Origin: Cylindrodendrum hubeiense
Taxonomy: Eukaryota; Ascomycota; Sordariomycetes; Hypocreales; Nectriaceae
Length of the DNA: 50,506 bases
Reading direction: 5' to 3'
NCBI GenBank assembly: GCA_014621425.1
Contig: JAANBB010000297.1
Span: 1-50,506, forward strand
In this document: positions 1 to 10,979 of the stretch, one piece after another
How the letters are laid out: every line of letters starts with the position of its first letter
Position numbering within the stretch: the stretch's first letter is position 1
The notes under the pieces: generated by a model
The model's database searches: none
What the model was told of the DNA's origin: nothing
The model's input: the letters and a program-made list of their open reading frames with translations, nothing else
Made by a program: the position numbers and the translations under genes

Positions 1-2973
1 CCAGCATGTCTCTTGTGGCATACTTACCGGACCGACGGATATCGCTAGAACAACTCGTACAAACCATGGACCGCAGCCAGCCTCCCTTGCCGTTCCGTGC
101 CAAAAAGTACGACAAGTTTGGCTAAGTGATTGGCCGTGATTGCAGCTTGGGCCGTTTTGGACGGCGCCGGCCGACGTTGACCCAGTTTGTCCCTGCCGGA
201 TCGTGATCCGAACGGAGCAGAGGACCGCCGAGGCATTGGATGGCAGCTCCAGCATGGATCGAGGCGCACACCGAGCTTGTGTTTGGGCCACGGCCGTGAC
301 CATGACGCCAGGGTCCGTCCACGAGGAGAGAGCGGACCAGCAAGGAAGATGGATGACTGGACGATTGGGTGCCTGACTTGACAGAAGAGAGGACGCGCAC
401 GCGTGACGGGGCCAAGCAGAAACACACCGACAAAACAAAGACCTCAATAGGAGAAGCACCATGGCCGGCCATTATGCGGCCATGAAGCACAGTGGAGCAG
501 CGATTGTCAGGCTGGTGCGCCTAGTGGTTGGGCCTTGAGGGCGTGTGCGGGAGTGTGCGGAAGTCGCATGTGGTGTTTCCCAGCCACCCACTGAGGCGGA
601 TGGGATGGAGAGAAGCATCAATCAGATTGGCGACAGAGCGTGGGCATCAGACCATGGGAGAGAGTCGAGGGGCGATGATGGCGACGGTGCCATGGTTTGG
701 AAGAGGCATTTTGCTTGGGTGTGGTCAGCAAGCTGCAAGCGCGGAGTAGTCGATGGGTGAGATTCCGTCTAAGACGTCCATTCAGAGTAGGCCTAAACTA
801 ATTGGTAACCAAGAGGCCTGAGAGCCTGCCTGAGGCGCGCGGCATGGAATGGCCGCTGGAAGGCCTGGAGTTCGCGCGAAGTTGGGAGAGTCAGTCAGGT
901 AGGTACATAGTAGGGCCAGCGGGTGTGTACCTTCCCGGCTGGTACCCGCCTGCAATTGACTGCCCAGACTGGGCTGGATCGGAAGGCGGACGGTACGTAC
1001 CCGTCAAGTTCCATAACCATCTGAGCTGAAGCGCAGCAGATCCGAATGGCGCCCCCCCAGATCTGCCGGGTACATTGGCCCATTGGGTTTGTCGCTCATC
1101 GGTATGGGGCTGGAGCTGGGTGCCCTGGTGACGACGGCCAGCAAAGGACAGGACGAGAAGGCACGCGCGAGGTTCAGGGACCCGAAGCGGAAGCGAAGCG
1201 CAGCGCGGCGCGGCGTGGCGCGGGCATGGCATGGCAAAGCTGGAGTCGGCCAGGATGCAGCAGAAGGCGCATTATCGTCGATGCCTCCGTCGAGGACTGG
1301 AGCTCGCCGTCGTCGTCGACTGGCCGCAGTTGCTCGCGATCGTAGGTTGGCAAAGCGTGCGAGAAGTGCCTGCCTGGGTGCGCTTTACCCCACGGTGCCC
1401 GGGCTGCTGAGCAATAGGAAGCCCGCCAGGCGAGTTAGTGGCGCTGGGCTGCTGCAGCCAGTGGACATCGGCCATCGGGGTGGCCCAGCGGACGGTTTTA
1501 GCACCCGGCATCAGGCAAGGTAGCGTCCGTTTTTGGTGCCCAACGTCGCTCCCGTCCTTGGGTTTTGGGTCGTGGCCGGGCCGGTCCAGTAACACCCGAA
1601 CCAAAACCACCGAGACGGATGTCTCTGGGCCACTGCGATGAGTCGCCGAGTCACTCGCTGGGCCGCTCTTCGCTCGTTTGCGCGCCAGATCTAGAGGACT
1701 AGGCTCACAGCGGCATTGCACCCGTATCGAGGTACTTTGATCCCGTATGGAGTACTGTACGCAACGACAGGGCTGCCACGCTGCCATGGGAAGTTGCTTT
1801 GTCGTCGTTGCTTTTTTTGCACTTCCATCTTTCCCCCTCTTCCCGTTTCGCCGCCCGCGTGTCAGTTCCGGCGATGAACCCCCTCCCCGTCCCCCCCGTC
1901 CGGTCAGCCATGACACCACTCAGCAGCATTCACTGGCTGAGCAGACTTGTCGGGCGTGGGGTGGTGGCCTTAGTGGGCTGGTTCTGGGCAGTAAGTAGAA
2001 CAATATCACAGGGCGCGTTGACGATGGCCTCATTATTTCAAACACCGCTCAGAGATAGATCATATCAGGGTCGTAGAAGAGCAAGGCGGCAAGAGCAGCG
2101 GTCAAGTGACGCCGAACCACCTCGAGACTCATACGGGCTCGACGGTTGGCGGCCAGGACGAATGGCAGTTGACGAGATGCGGTGCCTCGGATGCCACATG
2201 AGGGAGTCCCTTGCCTGGTGGAAGGCCATCCAGAGATGGTGGAGGAGCTCATGCTTGGCATCTACAGCACCCGCACCTTAGGCAGGTCGGGTGGTGAATA
2301 GCCTGTACAGTACATACATGGGACCTCGTACATATCTGGCAATCTAGCTCATCGGGAGTGGAGGTGGAGGTTCAATCATGCCGGCGCTGCTACCACAGAC
2401 TCCCGCAGACTCCCACACAGACACTCGATCTCTGCACGTATTGGCACCATGGAACTGGTCATAGACGTCGCGGTTCCATCTGATGCCGTTTGCCGCGGCC
2501 ACCGCTACTGTTGAATAATGAAGATCACGATGATGATGGATGATTCGTATACACCACCACTTTCTCTTCCCTCCCCCTTGTTTCCTGATTTGGCCTTTCT
2601 GAGGCCTGCCATGCCTGACCAAGACCATCCTCCCCATGACGGGCTTGTGAGTGACACCTCCACACCCTCCCGAGTACTCACTGGCTGCCGGGCTCACTCA
2701 CTCAACCCTGAGTCGCTCACACGCTCGCAACCAGCAACCACACTGGGAGGCAGTCCTCACACGCAGACCTCACGCAGACCTCGCGCAGACAGTCTCTGGG
2801 CCTTGGTAGACTCACACCCCCGCGCCCCCGTAAAAAAAGACTGGCTAGCAAGTTACACCCTGGCCGACCCGAAGCCCCCCGTCCTTCGCGGCCCTTGGCT
2901 GGGCCCCCCAGTGGGTCGCCCATCCTTTCCAGAGCCCCCCCTGTGAAATCCAGTCCAAGGGCCGTATTCGATG
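1..2973. other. Gene-free region, left edge
   Basis: I find no convincing gene here. Open frames exist on both strands but look like by-products of GC-rich sequence: no recognisable domain, low-complexity Arg/Pro/Ser-rich translations, and no splice-joined continuation. It probably holds distal promoter of the bZIP gene at 4172 and perhaps the 5' region of a minus-strand gene beyond the left edge. An ACGCGT hexamer lies at 398-403. A possible minus-strand first exon at the extreme left edge is described under findings only. Confidence 0.5.
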
Positions 2974-4171
2974 TTGGGGTACCGCCGTCTCGCTGAAGCC
3001 CGGCGCCAGGTACCTTACGCCGTTTCCGCGTCGAGAAGTGCCGGGTGAGAGCCCCGGCGAGTACATAACCAAAGAAGCTCCTCCCCTCGGACTACCTCGT
3101 GTCAACCGCACTTCCCAAAGCAGCAGTCTGTTGTTGACGATTTTCCCTGCTTTTCCTGCTTCCGCTACCTGCACCCGCTTGTTTGGCCCTAGACCCCCGA
3201 GATCTGGAGTGCAGCAGCAGCAACACCACCACCAGCACCCAAAATCGTACTTTCCACCAGTACGTATCACGCCAAAGCCCCAGCTCTAGCAGCGGCAACG
3301 CCTAGCCAAGCCCATACTACTGGATTGTACAGTAGTAGTCGGTCGGGTCGGACCTTGTGGTGAGTTGCTTGATCTCTTTGTCTCTCTGGTGCGCGCGTTG
3401 CGTCCACCGCATCGCGCCGTCGTTTTGCCCTTGCTCCTATTCGCCTTCCCGTCACTTCTCGCGCTTTAAAGCTTTCCGGCCTCCCGCCCGCGGCCCATCC
3501 CATCACGTCCGCATCTGCATCCCCCGAAAGCACCCAGCCTGTTATCAACCCATCCAGTCGCCCCTCCTGCTCCCCTTCCCTCTCACCCTCTTCCCCCTTC
3601 CACATTATCATCATCACCATCACCATCACCATCGCCGTCCTGGGATTATCACGCATCGTGGTCGTTGGCAAGGGAAGAAACGAAACATCATCCCATCCAT
3701 TACGCATACCCACCCGCACTCCGATCAGTCTCCGCACTGCCCACACGCCGCCTTCCTTCTTTGCCCTTGCTCCTGCTAGGTCTGGCGCTGCCTGCCACTT
3801 CCTCGCCAACCCCACCCCGCTTGCCCCGTTCTCCCACGCCAAAAAAAAAAAGAGCCCACGCCTAAGCCCACGCTTCAGCGCTCACGCCCTGGTGCTGTGC
3901 CAAAAATACACCTACCCGCCGCGGTCTCTTTCACCGCCCACCAACATCACTGACTCCCTCAAAAGATCATATTATTTCGCGCGCCCCCAACCTCTTTCCT
4001 CTTGCGCTCCTCCTTCACATTCACCTTCCATCTTGGATATTCATCTTGCCTTTTTCTGATTGCCCTTTCCCCTTCTTGGCTTTCTCTTCTCTGCCACTAC
4101 GACTTGTTTATTCTTGACTTCCTCCTCCTCCCTCCTCCTCCCACACACACACACATTCACAGTTGCCTGTA
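2974..4171 (+). promoter_or_regulatory. Long ATG-free pyrimidine-rich leader/promoter of the bZIP gene
   Basis: On the plus strand no ATG occurs between the one at 2971 and the start codon at 4172, about 1.2 kb. The second half is strongly C/T-rich, with CTCC-type runs and a short CA repeat just before the start. A stretch of ATC/ACC triplets sits near 3605-3634. Long pyrimidine-rich leaders are usual for regulatory genes of filamentous fungi. The absence of upstream ATGs suggests that much of this is transcribed 5' leader kept free of uORFs. The transcription start itself cannot be seen. Confidence 0.5.
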
Positions 4172-6071
4172 ATGGCTTCAGCATACCCCATGCAGCAACC
4201 ATTTTATCGCAACCCTCTGACCGTGGACACAACCCATGCGCAGAAACTCTTCGAAGAGGAAGACAACAGCGTCCTAGACGACAACATTCTTGATCACAGT
4301 GGCATCGACTCCGGTCTTGAGCTATCTCCCCCAATGGCCGACAGCCGCCGAGAGTCTTTCGCCGTCGGACCCCCGCTCTTCTCTCCCAAGACGGAAGACT
4401 GGCAGTCAGTCGACATGCAGTCGGTACCCTCCAACAACCCCTTCATGGACCAGCACAGCAACAACCCCTTCATCCGCCTCGACCAGAACCAGTCCAACTT
4501 TGCCGCCCCGGCGAGCAACTGGTCGCTTGGCTCCGGCTCATGCACCCCTCTTCAGCCTTTCGACAACGTCCCCGCCGAGTATGATACCAACGCTTCCATC
4601 TTCCAGCGACCCATGCAAGGCCAGACGCCTTTCTCCAACCCTGGCAACATGTTCTCTTCTCTTCCCGGTGGCAACCAGTCTATCCCCGCCTCTCCTCACA
4701 AGGAGTGGATGACTCCTAACCAGCAGGCGGCCCTCGGTAACAAGAAGATGCGTCCTAGCAGCCCCGCCATCCGCTCTCACAACGACATGCGCCGAGGAGA
4801 CGGTATTCGCAAGAAGAACGCCCGCTTCGATATTCCCGCCGAGCGTAACCTGAGCAACATTGACCAGCTCATTGCCCAGTCGACTGATGAACAAGAGATC
4901 AAGGAGCTCAAGCAACAGAAGCGCCTGCTACGCAACCGACAAGCAGCGTAAGTACCTGTCACCATCATAGTAACCCATTTTGTAATGCTAACATCACCAC
5001 AGCCTTGACTCGAGACAACGCAAGAAGCAGCACACTGAGCGTCTGGAGGATGAGAAGAAGCAGTTTACCGTCATCATTGGCGACATGGAGGAAGAGATGG
5101 CCGAGCTTCGAGCCAAGCTTGAGCAAGTTCTCATCGAGAAGCAGTCTTACACCAACTACATTGAGACTCTCAACCTCGAGAAGGAGGAGATGATCCGATC
5201 TCACACCATCGAGACGGGCGAGCTCAGGAAGAAGGTCGGTGTCCTCACCGATCACGTTCAACGCCTCGAGAGCAACGCTGTGCCCTCTGCCAACGCCGGA
5301 GCCAACGCCTTCCCCGGTGCCTACGACAACATGGACGACATGGGCATGACCAGTGCTTGGGACACCTCCAACTTCCTCAACGAGTACCCCGTCGAGCCCG
5401 AGGTCAAGCAGGAGATGGCCATGGTTCCCACTAAGAAGGCCGAGACCAACCCCTTCACCGCCGACGGCGAGAAGCCGGCTGCCCAGGGTGGCCTCCTCTT
5501 CATGCTCTTCCTTGTCGGAGCCTTTGTTTTGTCGAGCCGCTCGACACCTGCTATCCCTCGTGTCTCCGAGGACGTCAGGGCTGCTTCGGCCACCCTGCTG
5601 GACAACGTTCTCAAGGAGGCCGGCGTCAACTCGCAGTCTGCTAGCCTGCACAATGCTGCTCCCCAGCCTTCAGGTGCTGCCAACTGGGGCAACCCCATGA
5701 ACGATATTGTCATGGAGGGCGTTGCCCCATCGATGCTCTCTGAGCTCGGTGACGTTCTTACACAGCCGTCTCAGGAGCAGACCAACGACCAGATCTTTTC
5801 CCTCTCGGCGGCTCAGTACAACGGTGTCAGCTCCCAAGAGTTCCTCCAGAACGCCCCCGACAGATCTACGGCCAGCCAGGGTCGCCGCAACCTCGCAGAT
5901 GCTCTCACAGCTATGCGATCTACAAACAAACAGAACGGTGCTGCCGATGTGTACACTCGCTCCCTCCTCTGGGACCAGATTCCCAATGAGGTTGTCCGAA
6001 ACTTTGCGAAAATGGTGGCCGACTGCAACAGCGCGCAGAATGAGCAGCAATGCAACGAAGCAAGAGCATGA
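4172..6071 (+). CDS. bZIP transcription factor with a membrane segment
   Basis: Predicted 614 residues from two exons (4172-4947, 5003-6071); the phase-2 intron begins GTAAGT and lies inside the basic region. The basic region has the bZIP signature N-x7-R-x9-L (N255, R263, L273), followed by heptads F, M, L and V and a coiled coil to about residue 330. A hydrophobic stretch, about residues 422-438 (GLLFMLFLVGAFVLSS), looks like one membrane segment and is followed by about 175 residues. The N-terminal half is Asn/Pro/Ser-rich, as in activation regions. Order and topology recall membrane-tethered CREB3/ATF6-type factors. The basic region also resembles fungal MeaB-type bZIP proteins, but I cannot settle orthology, so no symbol is given. 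The start is the first ATG after a 1.2-kb ATG-free leader. Family call is certain; membrane tethering is inference. Confidence 0.9.
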
Positions 6072-6660
6072 TGATACGATGCAAAAAAAAAATGACACGA
6101 TGACGAGTCTCACGGCTATTTTTTAATGGTTGTCTTTGTTTTACTTTTCCTTGAGTCGGCTTTCATATTTCCTACCTTTTCCTGGGGGATGAGCCGCCAT
6201 ACACTCGACGTCGCTCTCGCGCACTCCAGACCTGTTGCTCACGCACCCAACGAACGGTTTATTCTCTTTGTCGTTTTTCTTTCTGGATTTCTATGTTGGA
6301 GTCTCTTTTGATTTCCTTACGGATCTAGCAAGCGAGCGTGCATTGTTTTGTTTGATTTCAAATTTCAAATTTCCTGTCTCGAATACCTTTCGGTTTCTAC
6401 CTGTTCTTTTCTGGGTCTCGGCGAACTTGGGGCGGGCGGTGCAGGCAGTGGACGGCGGCGGCAGCGGATGCAGCACAGCAGCAGCAGAACAAACCCGCTA
6501 GCCAGCTAGCAGACAGTATCTACAGGGTCCCAAGTCCAATCAGTGTGGACGATGACGGGACAGTTTTATGGTGCATCGGAATGGGTGCGAATTTTGTTTT
6601 ATTTTGGATGACATGGGCGCGAAGGAGGAAACTCGGGGTGGTCAAGGGATTTGGACACGG

Positions 6661-6708
6661 AATGGATGGATGATGGATGGATGATGGATGGATGGATGGA
6701 GGGATGAA
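6661..6708. repeat. ATGG tetranucleotide microsatellite
   Basis: Irregular tandem copies of ATGG/GATG, interrupted by single ATG triplets. Ordinary microsatellite in non-coding sequence. Confidence 0.85.
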
Positions 6709-7145
6709 TGAGATGGAAAGCGATGCACGCGTCCGGTGACGACGATGACATGGGAAATGATGATGACGGCACGAACTGTCGATGAAGCATTTGTTCTTGG
6801 TATTGATTACATTCTCGAGCAACGCAGAACCAGCCCCAGGCGGCCTGGTTGGTTGCAAAGCACTTATTTGTTTTGATGATTTATGAAGCTGTTAGTTATT
6901 AGGACAGCTAGGAAACGATATTTAGGTAGCTCTTATTAAGAAGCCATCAAAAAGCGAAACTGATTGTGTCTCTCACTGTGATGTTGACGATGAAGATGCT
7001 CTCACTCACTCACTCGCATGCTTCACTCTTAGTGACCAGGTAGTAAGGAGACCAACTGGACTAACTTGACTGCGCCTCGGTGAGAATCCTTCGTCCTCAG
7101 CCCCGGGAAGGATGCTCACATAGATGGGACGATTCAGCACGGTGC

Positions 7146-7170
7146 GATACGATACGATACGATACGATAG
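7146..7170. repeat. GATAC pentanucleotide repeat
   Basis: Four perfect GATAC copies followed by GATAG, in non-coding sequence. Likely a polymorphic short tandem repeat. Confidence 0.9.
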
Positions 7171-7566
7171 GATTGCAGGACGGCTCGGTGACGGGTGTAA
7201 GGCGTGACGGGTGTACACTGTGCATCCATCCACTCAGGCCCCTGGGTGTAGGGTCAGTTGGTACCAAAGACGCCGTCATCAGGCTCCGTCGGGGGCAGTG
7301 GAGAGCGTGCGGCGCGGGAGGACTTGTGGGAGGACTTGAGGACTTGTGGACTTGTGGACTTGTGGGAGGGTGAGTGGGAGGGTGGGTGAGACAAGGGGGA
7401 ACTACTGGAGTACCCGGCGCCTGGGGCTTGGGGTTTGGGTGTGCCGAAGTGCTTATTTACGGTAGTCTGTGGATTGCTTGTCTAAGACACCCAAGACATC
7501 TGTTTCCGTCTGGGTGGATGAGGTCTGGAACGTGCAGCGCTGGGCGGGCACGGGATGGCGAGGGGC

Positions 7567-7602
7567 GAGGGTGAGGGTGAGGGTGAGGGTGAGGGGGGTG
7601 GG
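7567..7602 (+). repeat. GAGGGT hexamer repeat with G-quadruplex potential
   Basis: Four GAGGGT units are followed by a run of six G and then GGG. The plus strand therefore carries more than four G3 tracts separated by three-base loops, enough to fold into a G-quadruplex. It lies in gene-free sequence downstream of both flanking genes. It is not the TTAGGG telomere unit. Confidence 0.8.
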
Positions 7603-8808
7603 CCTTGTGATGGCGAATGCGATAGTTATCCTGGGAGTGATTAGCCGCGAGCTGAAGGATATACTATACACTTGTGGCCGTTATCCCGCTATCCAGCGGC
7701 TTCGCCATCTCTAAATGGACGGGAACCACCGCTATCTCCCGCGTGCCATGCCTATCGTGTCTCTCTCTACCTGCGCCCGAGGCCCAAGCACGCGAGCCAC
7801 AGCGACACACGGCTCAAGGACCGGTCCAGTCCCCTCGCCGCGTGCCCCCATGCCCGTGTGCTTCCCAGTGCGTCCCAGTGCGTGCTGTGCTGTGCTGTGC
7901 TCTGCCCTGTAGCACCTCCATTCAGGCCAATGTACGCCGGAGGCTCGTAGCCCGCCTGTCCGCCTGTCCGCCCGTAACCCATACGCCTGTAGCCCGAACG
8001 CCCAGGGTTCATCGCCCTCCCGCGCCATGCAGCAGCCCCCCAGCCAACACCCGGCCGCGCTGTTCTGCGAGGCCCAAGAACATGCATACTGGCTCCCCCC
8101 AACCAGCGCAGGCCCGACGCCGGCAGTGGTCGCAGGCGGAAACGGGTGGCGATTGGGCACCAAGGGAGGCACAGAGCTCGATTGGCGATGCCGAGGGTGC
8201 GCACAGGATGAAGGGGGAGAGAGAGGACGAATACAAGTCAGGTATAGGTATGTGATGTGATGGTGATGCATGATGCTTCTTCCGAGCCCGTAAAACTGCA
8301 ATTAAGCCCAAAATCCAAAATATCACCCCAAAAAACAATGCCCAACCTTCGCCGCTTGGGCTGTGTTTACTCCGACATCCAACGAACATGGGAATAGATC
8401 TTGTCGCATCTTCCGCGCCATGCTGTGCCATGCGCTACGACCTCGCGTGCAACAAGACACAGATGACATTACATGTCTCTTGTGCCATGAGCCACTGAGC
8501 CACCGAGCCACCGAGCCACCATCCCCATGACCTTGGCTGCTTTGTACACCCAGGAGCTGTGACCTACCCAGCTATAGCCTCCCGCCGACTGTCCACAAAG
8601 TACACCTACCTGCACAGTACTCTTCTGTAGCTGTCTGTAGCTGTCTGGGAGGGGAAAGGCTAGGTCCCGTGGCAAAACCCTCCGGCGGCATGGCCAGCTT
8701 TTGCCCCATCGGGATCGAGCCCTCCCCCAGCCAGTAGCCATGCGTATAAACGGCGCGCGCATTGTCCAGTTACCCGTTGCGATTCAGTGGCACGAGGGTT
8801 GGGTTGCA

Positions 8809-10979
8809 CTACTTGCGGCTGCTGCCCTCGCCTGGGGGGTCGTACTTCTCCTTCCAGATCCTGTGCGGAACATTGGGTCAGCATTCGCTCAGCTAGTTCT
8901 TCGTGACGCGTGTACGGGCCTGCAGCCAGCGCCAATGGAAGAGCGGTCGTCAAGATTGACACTGATGGCCGGACCATCCGACCCATCTCTTCGCAGCCGA
9001 CATCGAGGCGACATCGAGACATGGGATTCGAGGGAGGCATGAGAGCCTATCAACCCGCCGCTGCTCAGGTCATCCGAGACGGCGGCGCCGTGATCCGCTC
9101 CAATGGCTCGTGGGAGGGGGGCATAACGGGGAACATAACGGGGAGAGAGCGACAACGCAGCAGTCTGGTGGACTTACCAGGAATTCCCTAGCGTTTTGTT
9201 TCCGGCCTTCTCAGCCAGTCGATAGTACCGGGCTGATGCGAACTGTACCGAAGGGGACAGGATATCAGCCTCATGTGACGAATCGAAGGGGGGCAGTGTG
9301 GGGGGGGGGACAGTCAAACCGCGGGACGGACGACGGCGCTCGTTTGCGAGAACCTCCCCCGAAGCTAATCGATGCCTAAGCGTCGGGCATCGAGGGAGTC
9401 TCCTATGACCAGGCAAGGCAGTCTGAGCAGCTCACACGCCTCGCCTCGTAAAGAAGCTCGCCGAGCACTCGTCACATCGCCGCGGATGATGCGATCCTGA
9501 CTGGACCGTCTCGCACCACTAGAACATGTCCTCTAGGGAATAACCACTAGGGACATGGCCGGCGAGACTATTGCTGACATACATACCTTGTCTTTCTTGC
9601 ATCCAAAGCCCTCTAGGTAGCACCAGGCAATCTCGTTCATGGCGTCTGTCCATCGGTCAGCGGAGTGTCGCCTCGACATTGCCCATCCAATAACTCACCT
9701 GTATCTCCCAAGTTTGCCGCAGTCTCATAATACTATCCGCCCAGAACCCCTCGGTCAGCAAGCCTCGCTCTTCCCGGTTTCTCCTTTGCATAGTATGCTC
9801 ATGCGTCGGACCTGGATGGGCATCAACCTACCTGCTTAGCGGCATATGAATCCTTGGCGATTCCCCAGCCATGGCGGAAGCAGTTGGCCAGCTCGAAAAT
9901 AGCCAGGACCAACTCTCCCTTGGCAGCTCCGCCCTTCTTCATGCCGGCTTGGAGAGCCATCTGCTCAATCGAGGCAGAGTTTGAAGCAGCCGCCGACAGG
10001 TAGCGTACGGCGCCCGCTGGATCTGGCGCGCAACCCCATCCGTGCCTAGATGACCGCAGGACGTCTAGTCAGCATCTAAACTTGTTTATCCTGAGCATGA
10101 GGCGGCCGCTGGTACCACCTCAAGTTTGGGCAGGGTGATAATGGAGGAGTTCCCGGTTGTGTTACACCGTCCGGTAGTTATCAAGCTCTTTCACAACCTC
10201 CGAGACAGGTGTTGAGGGGCAACAACTATCTGAGACATTCATCATGACTTACCTCAAGGCGAGCCCATATAGGACTTGACTCAGTGGGTTATTGGCGCCC
10301 CGCGGATCCGCCAGTTTACCAAACATGCGAGTCGATCTCTCCAGGTCTCCCTCCTCGTGCAGGCGAATGGCCTCCTGAATATCAGCGTCGATAGTCTTTG
10401 ACGAGACTGGACCAACCGAAGGACTCCTCTGTCGAGATTGTGGTTGCCCGGCGATCCCCATCCGAGCAACACCCTCCGTGGGCGGCACTGGGGACACGGG
10501 TCTGCTACGAGCCATGTCGTTCTGGCTCGCCAGCATGGTCGCGCGGTTCTCCCACTGAGACTCGGCGGCATCCTTGTCGTCGGGGTTAACCGGGGCTACG
10601 ATGTCGGGGCAGGTTGGCGGGGACGCTCTCGAGAAGACTCTGGCGCCTTGCTGAGATGGAGGCGGTGCGACAGCCGGCGGCTCTCCTTCGGATTTGAGCC
10701 GTGGCTCCCCTGCGAAGAGACCGAGGCACTGCGCGAGCGGCCGGAGCGAAAGACGTCGAGGCTGCGACGAGGCTTGCTGGACTCCTTCGGCGAGAGCAAG
10801 CCGCCATCGTCGTTCTTGGGCTCGATCTTAAAGGTGGGTGGGTATACCCGCTCCTGGGTCGTCGTGTCGGAGCGGATGAAGGTGAACTCGGGGGCGTTGA
10901 GCCTGTCGACGGTGGCCTGGTCGGCAGGCTCGCCGTGATCCAGTTCGTCCTTTTTCTTGAGGAAGTCTCGCAGACCCAT
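8809..10979 (-). CDS. Sel1-repeat (SLR) protein, Nif1-like, with an apparent frameshift
   Basis: Six exons on the minus strand: 10979-10253, 10045-9832, 9732-9699, 9645-9587, 9242-9178 and 8860-8809. The product starts MGLRDFLKKKDEL, has a Ser/Arg-rich phosphoacceptor-like N-terminal half, then Sel1-type helical repeats (for example IRLHEEGDLERSTRMFGKLA and HGWGCAPDPAGAVRYLSAAA), and ends RLAEKAGNKTLGNSW followed by IWKEKYDPPGEGSSRK. The family includes fungal Sel1 scaffolds such as S. pombe Nif1, a regulator of mitosis. Exon 1 is open in two different frames: the first runs to a stop at 10598-10596, while the reading DIVAPVNPDDKDAAESQW lies in another frame just beyond. No intron fits. One lost base, for example in the CCCC run near 10609, would make all exons agree in phase (about 383 residues). 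The last two introns (344 and 317 nt) are long. Function is inferred from the family. Confidence 0.8.

Larger units (their letters stand above)
6072..8808. other. Gene-free convergent region with simple repeats
   Basis: About 2.7 kb lies between the 3' ends of the bZIP gene (+) and the Sel1 gene (-). The first 400 bases are T-rich and probably hold the bZIP 3' UTR. The rest is GC-rich, with several short tandem repeats listed separately. The longest open frame (7674-8255, +) is Pro/Arg/Cys-rich, low complexity and has no recognisable domain, so I do not call it a gene. Confidence 0.5.

Noticed and set aside
7567..7602. GAGGGT repeat as interstitial telomere
   Set aside because: The unit is not the fungal TTAGGG, and no degenerate telomere copies surround it.
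7674..8255. 193-codon plus-strand frame in the gene-free convergent region
   Set aside because: Pro/Arg/Cys-rich low-complexity translation with no domain; overlapping long frames on the other strand show this is GC-driven.
8889..9155. Minus-strand 88-codon frame inside the last Sel1 intron
   Set aside because: Splice signals and the family C-terminus (NSW then IWKEKY) place this in an intron; no domain.
10600..10645. A 43-nt intron to explain the Sel1 frame change
   Set aside because: The only possible donor is GTCTTC, the length is below any other intron here, and it would remove family-like residues.
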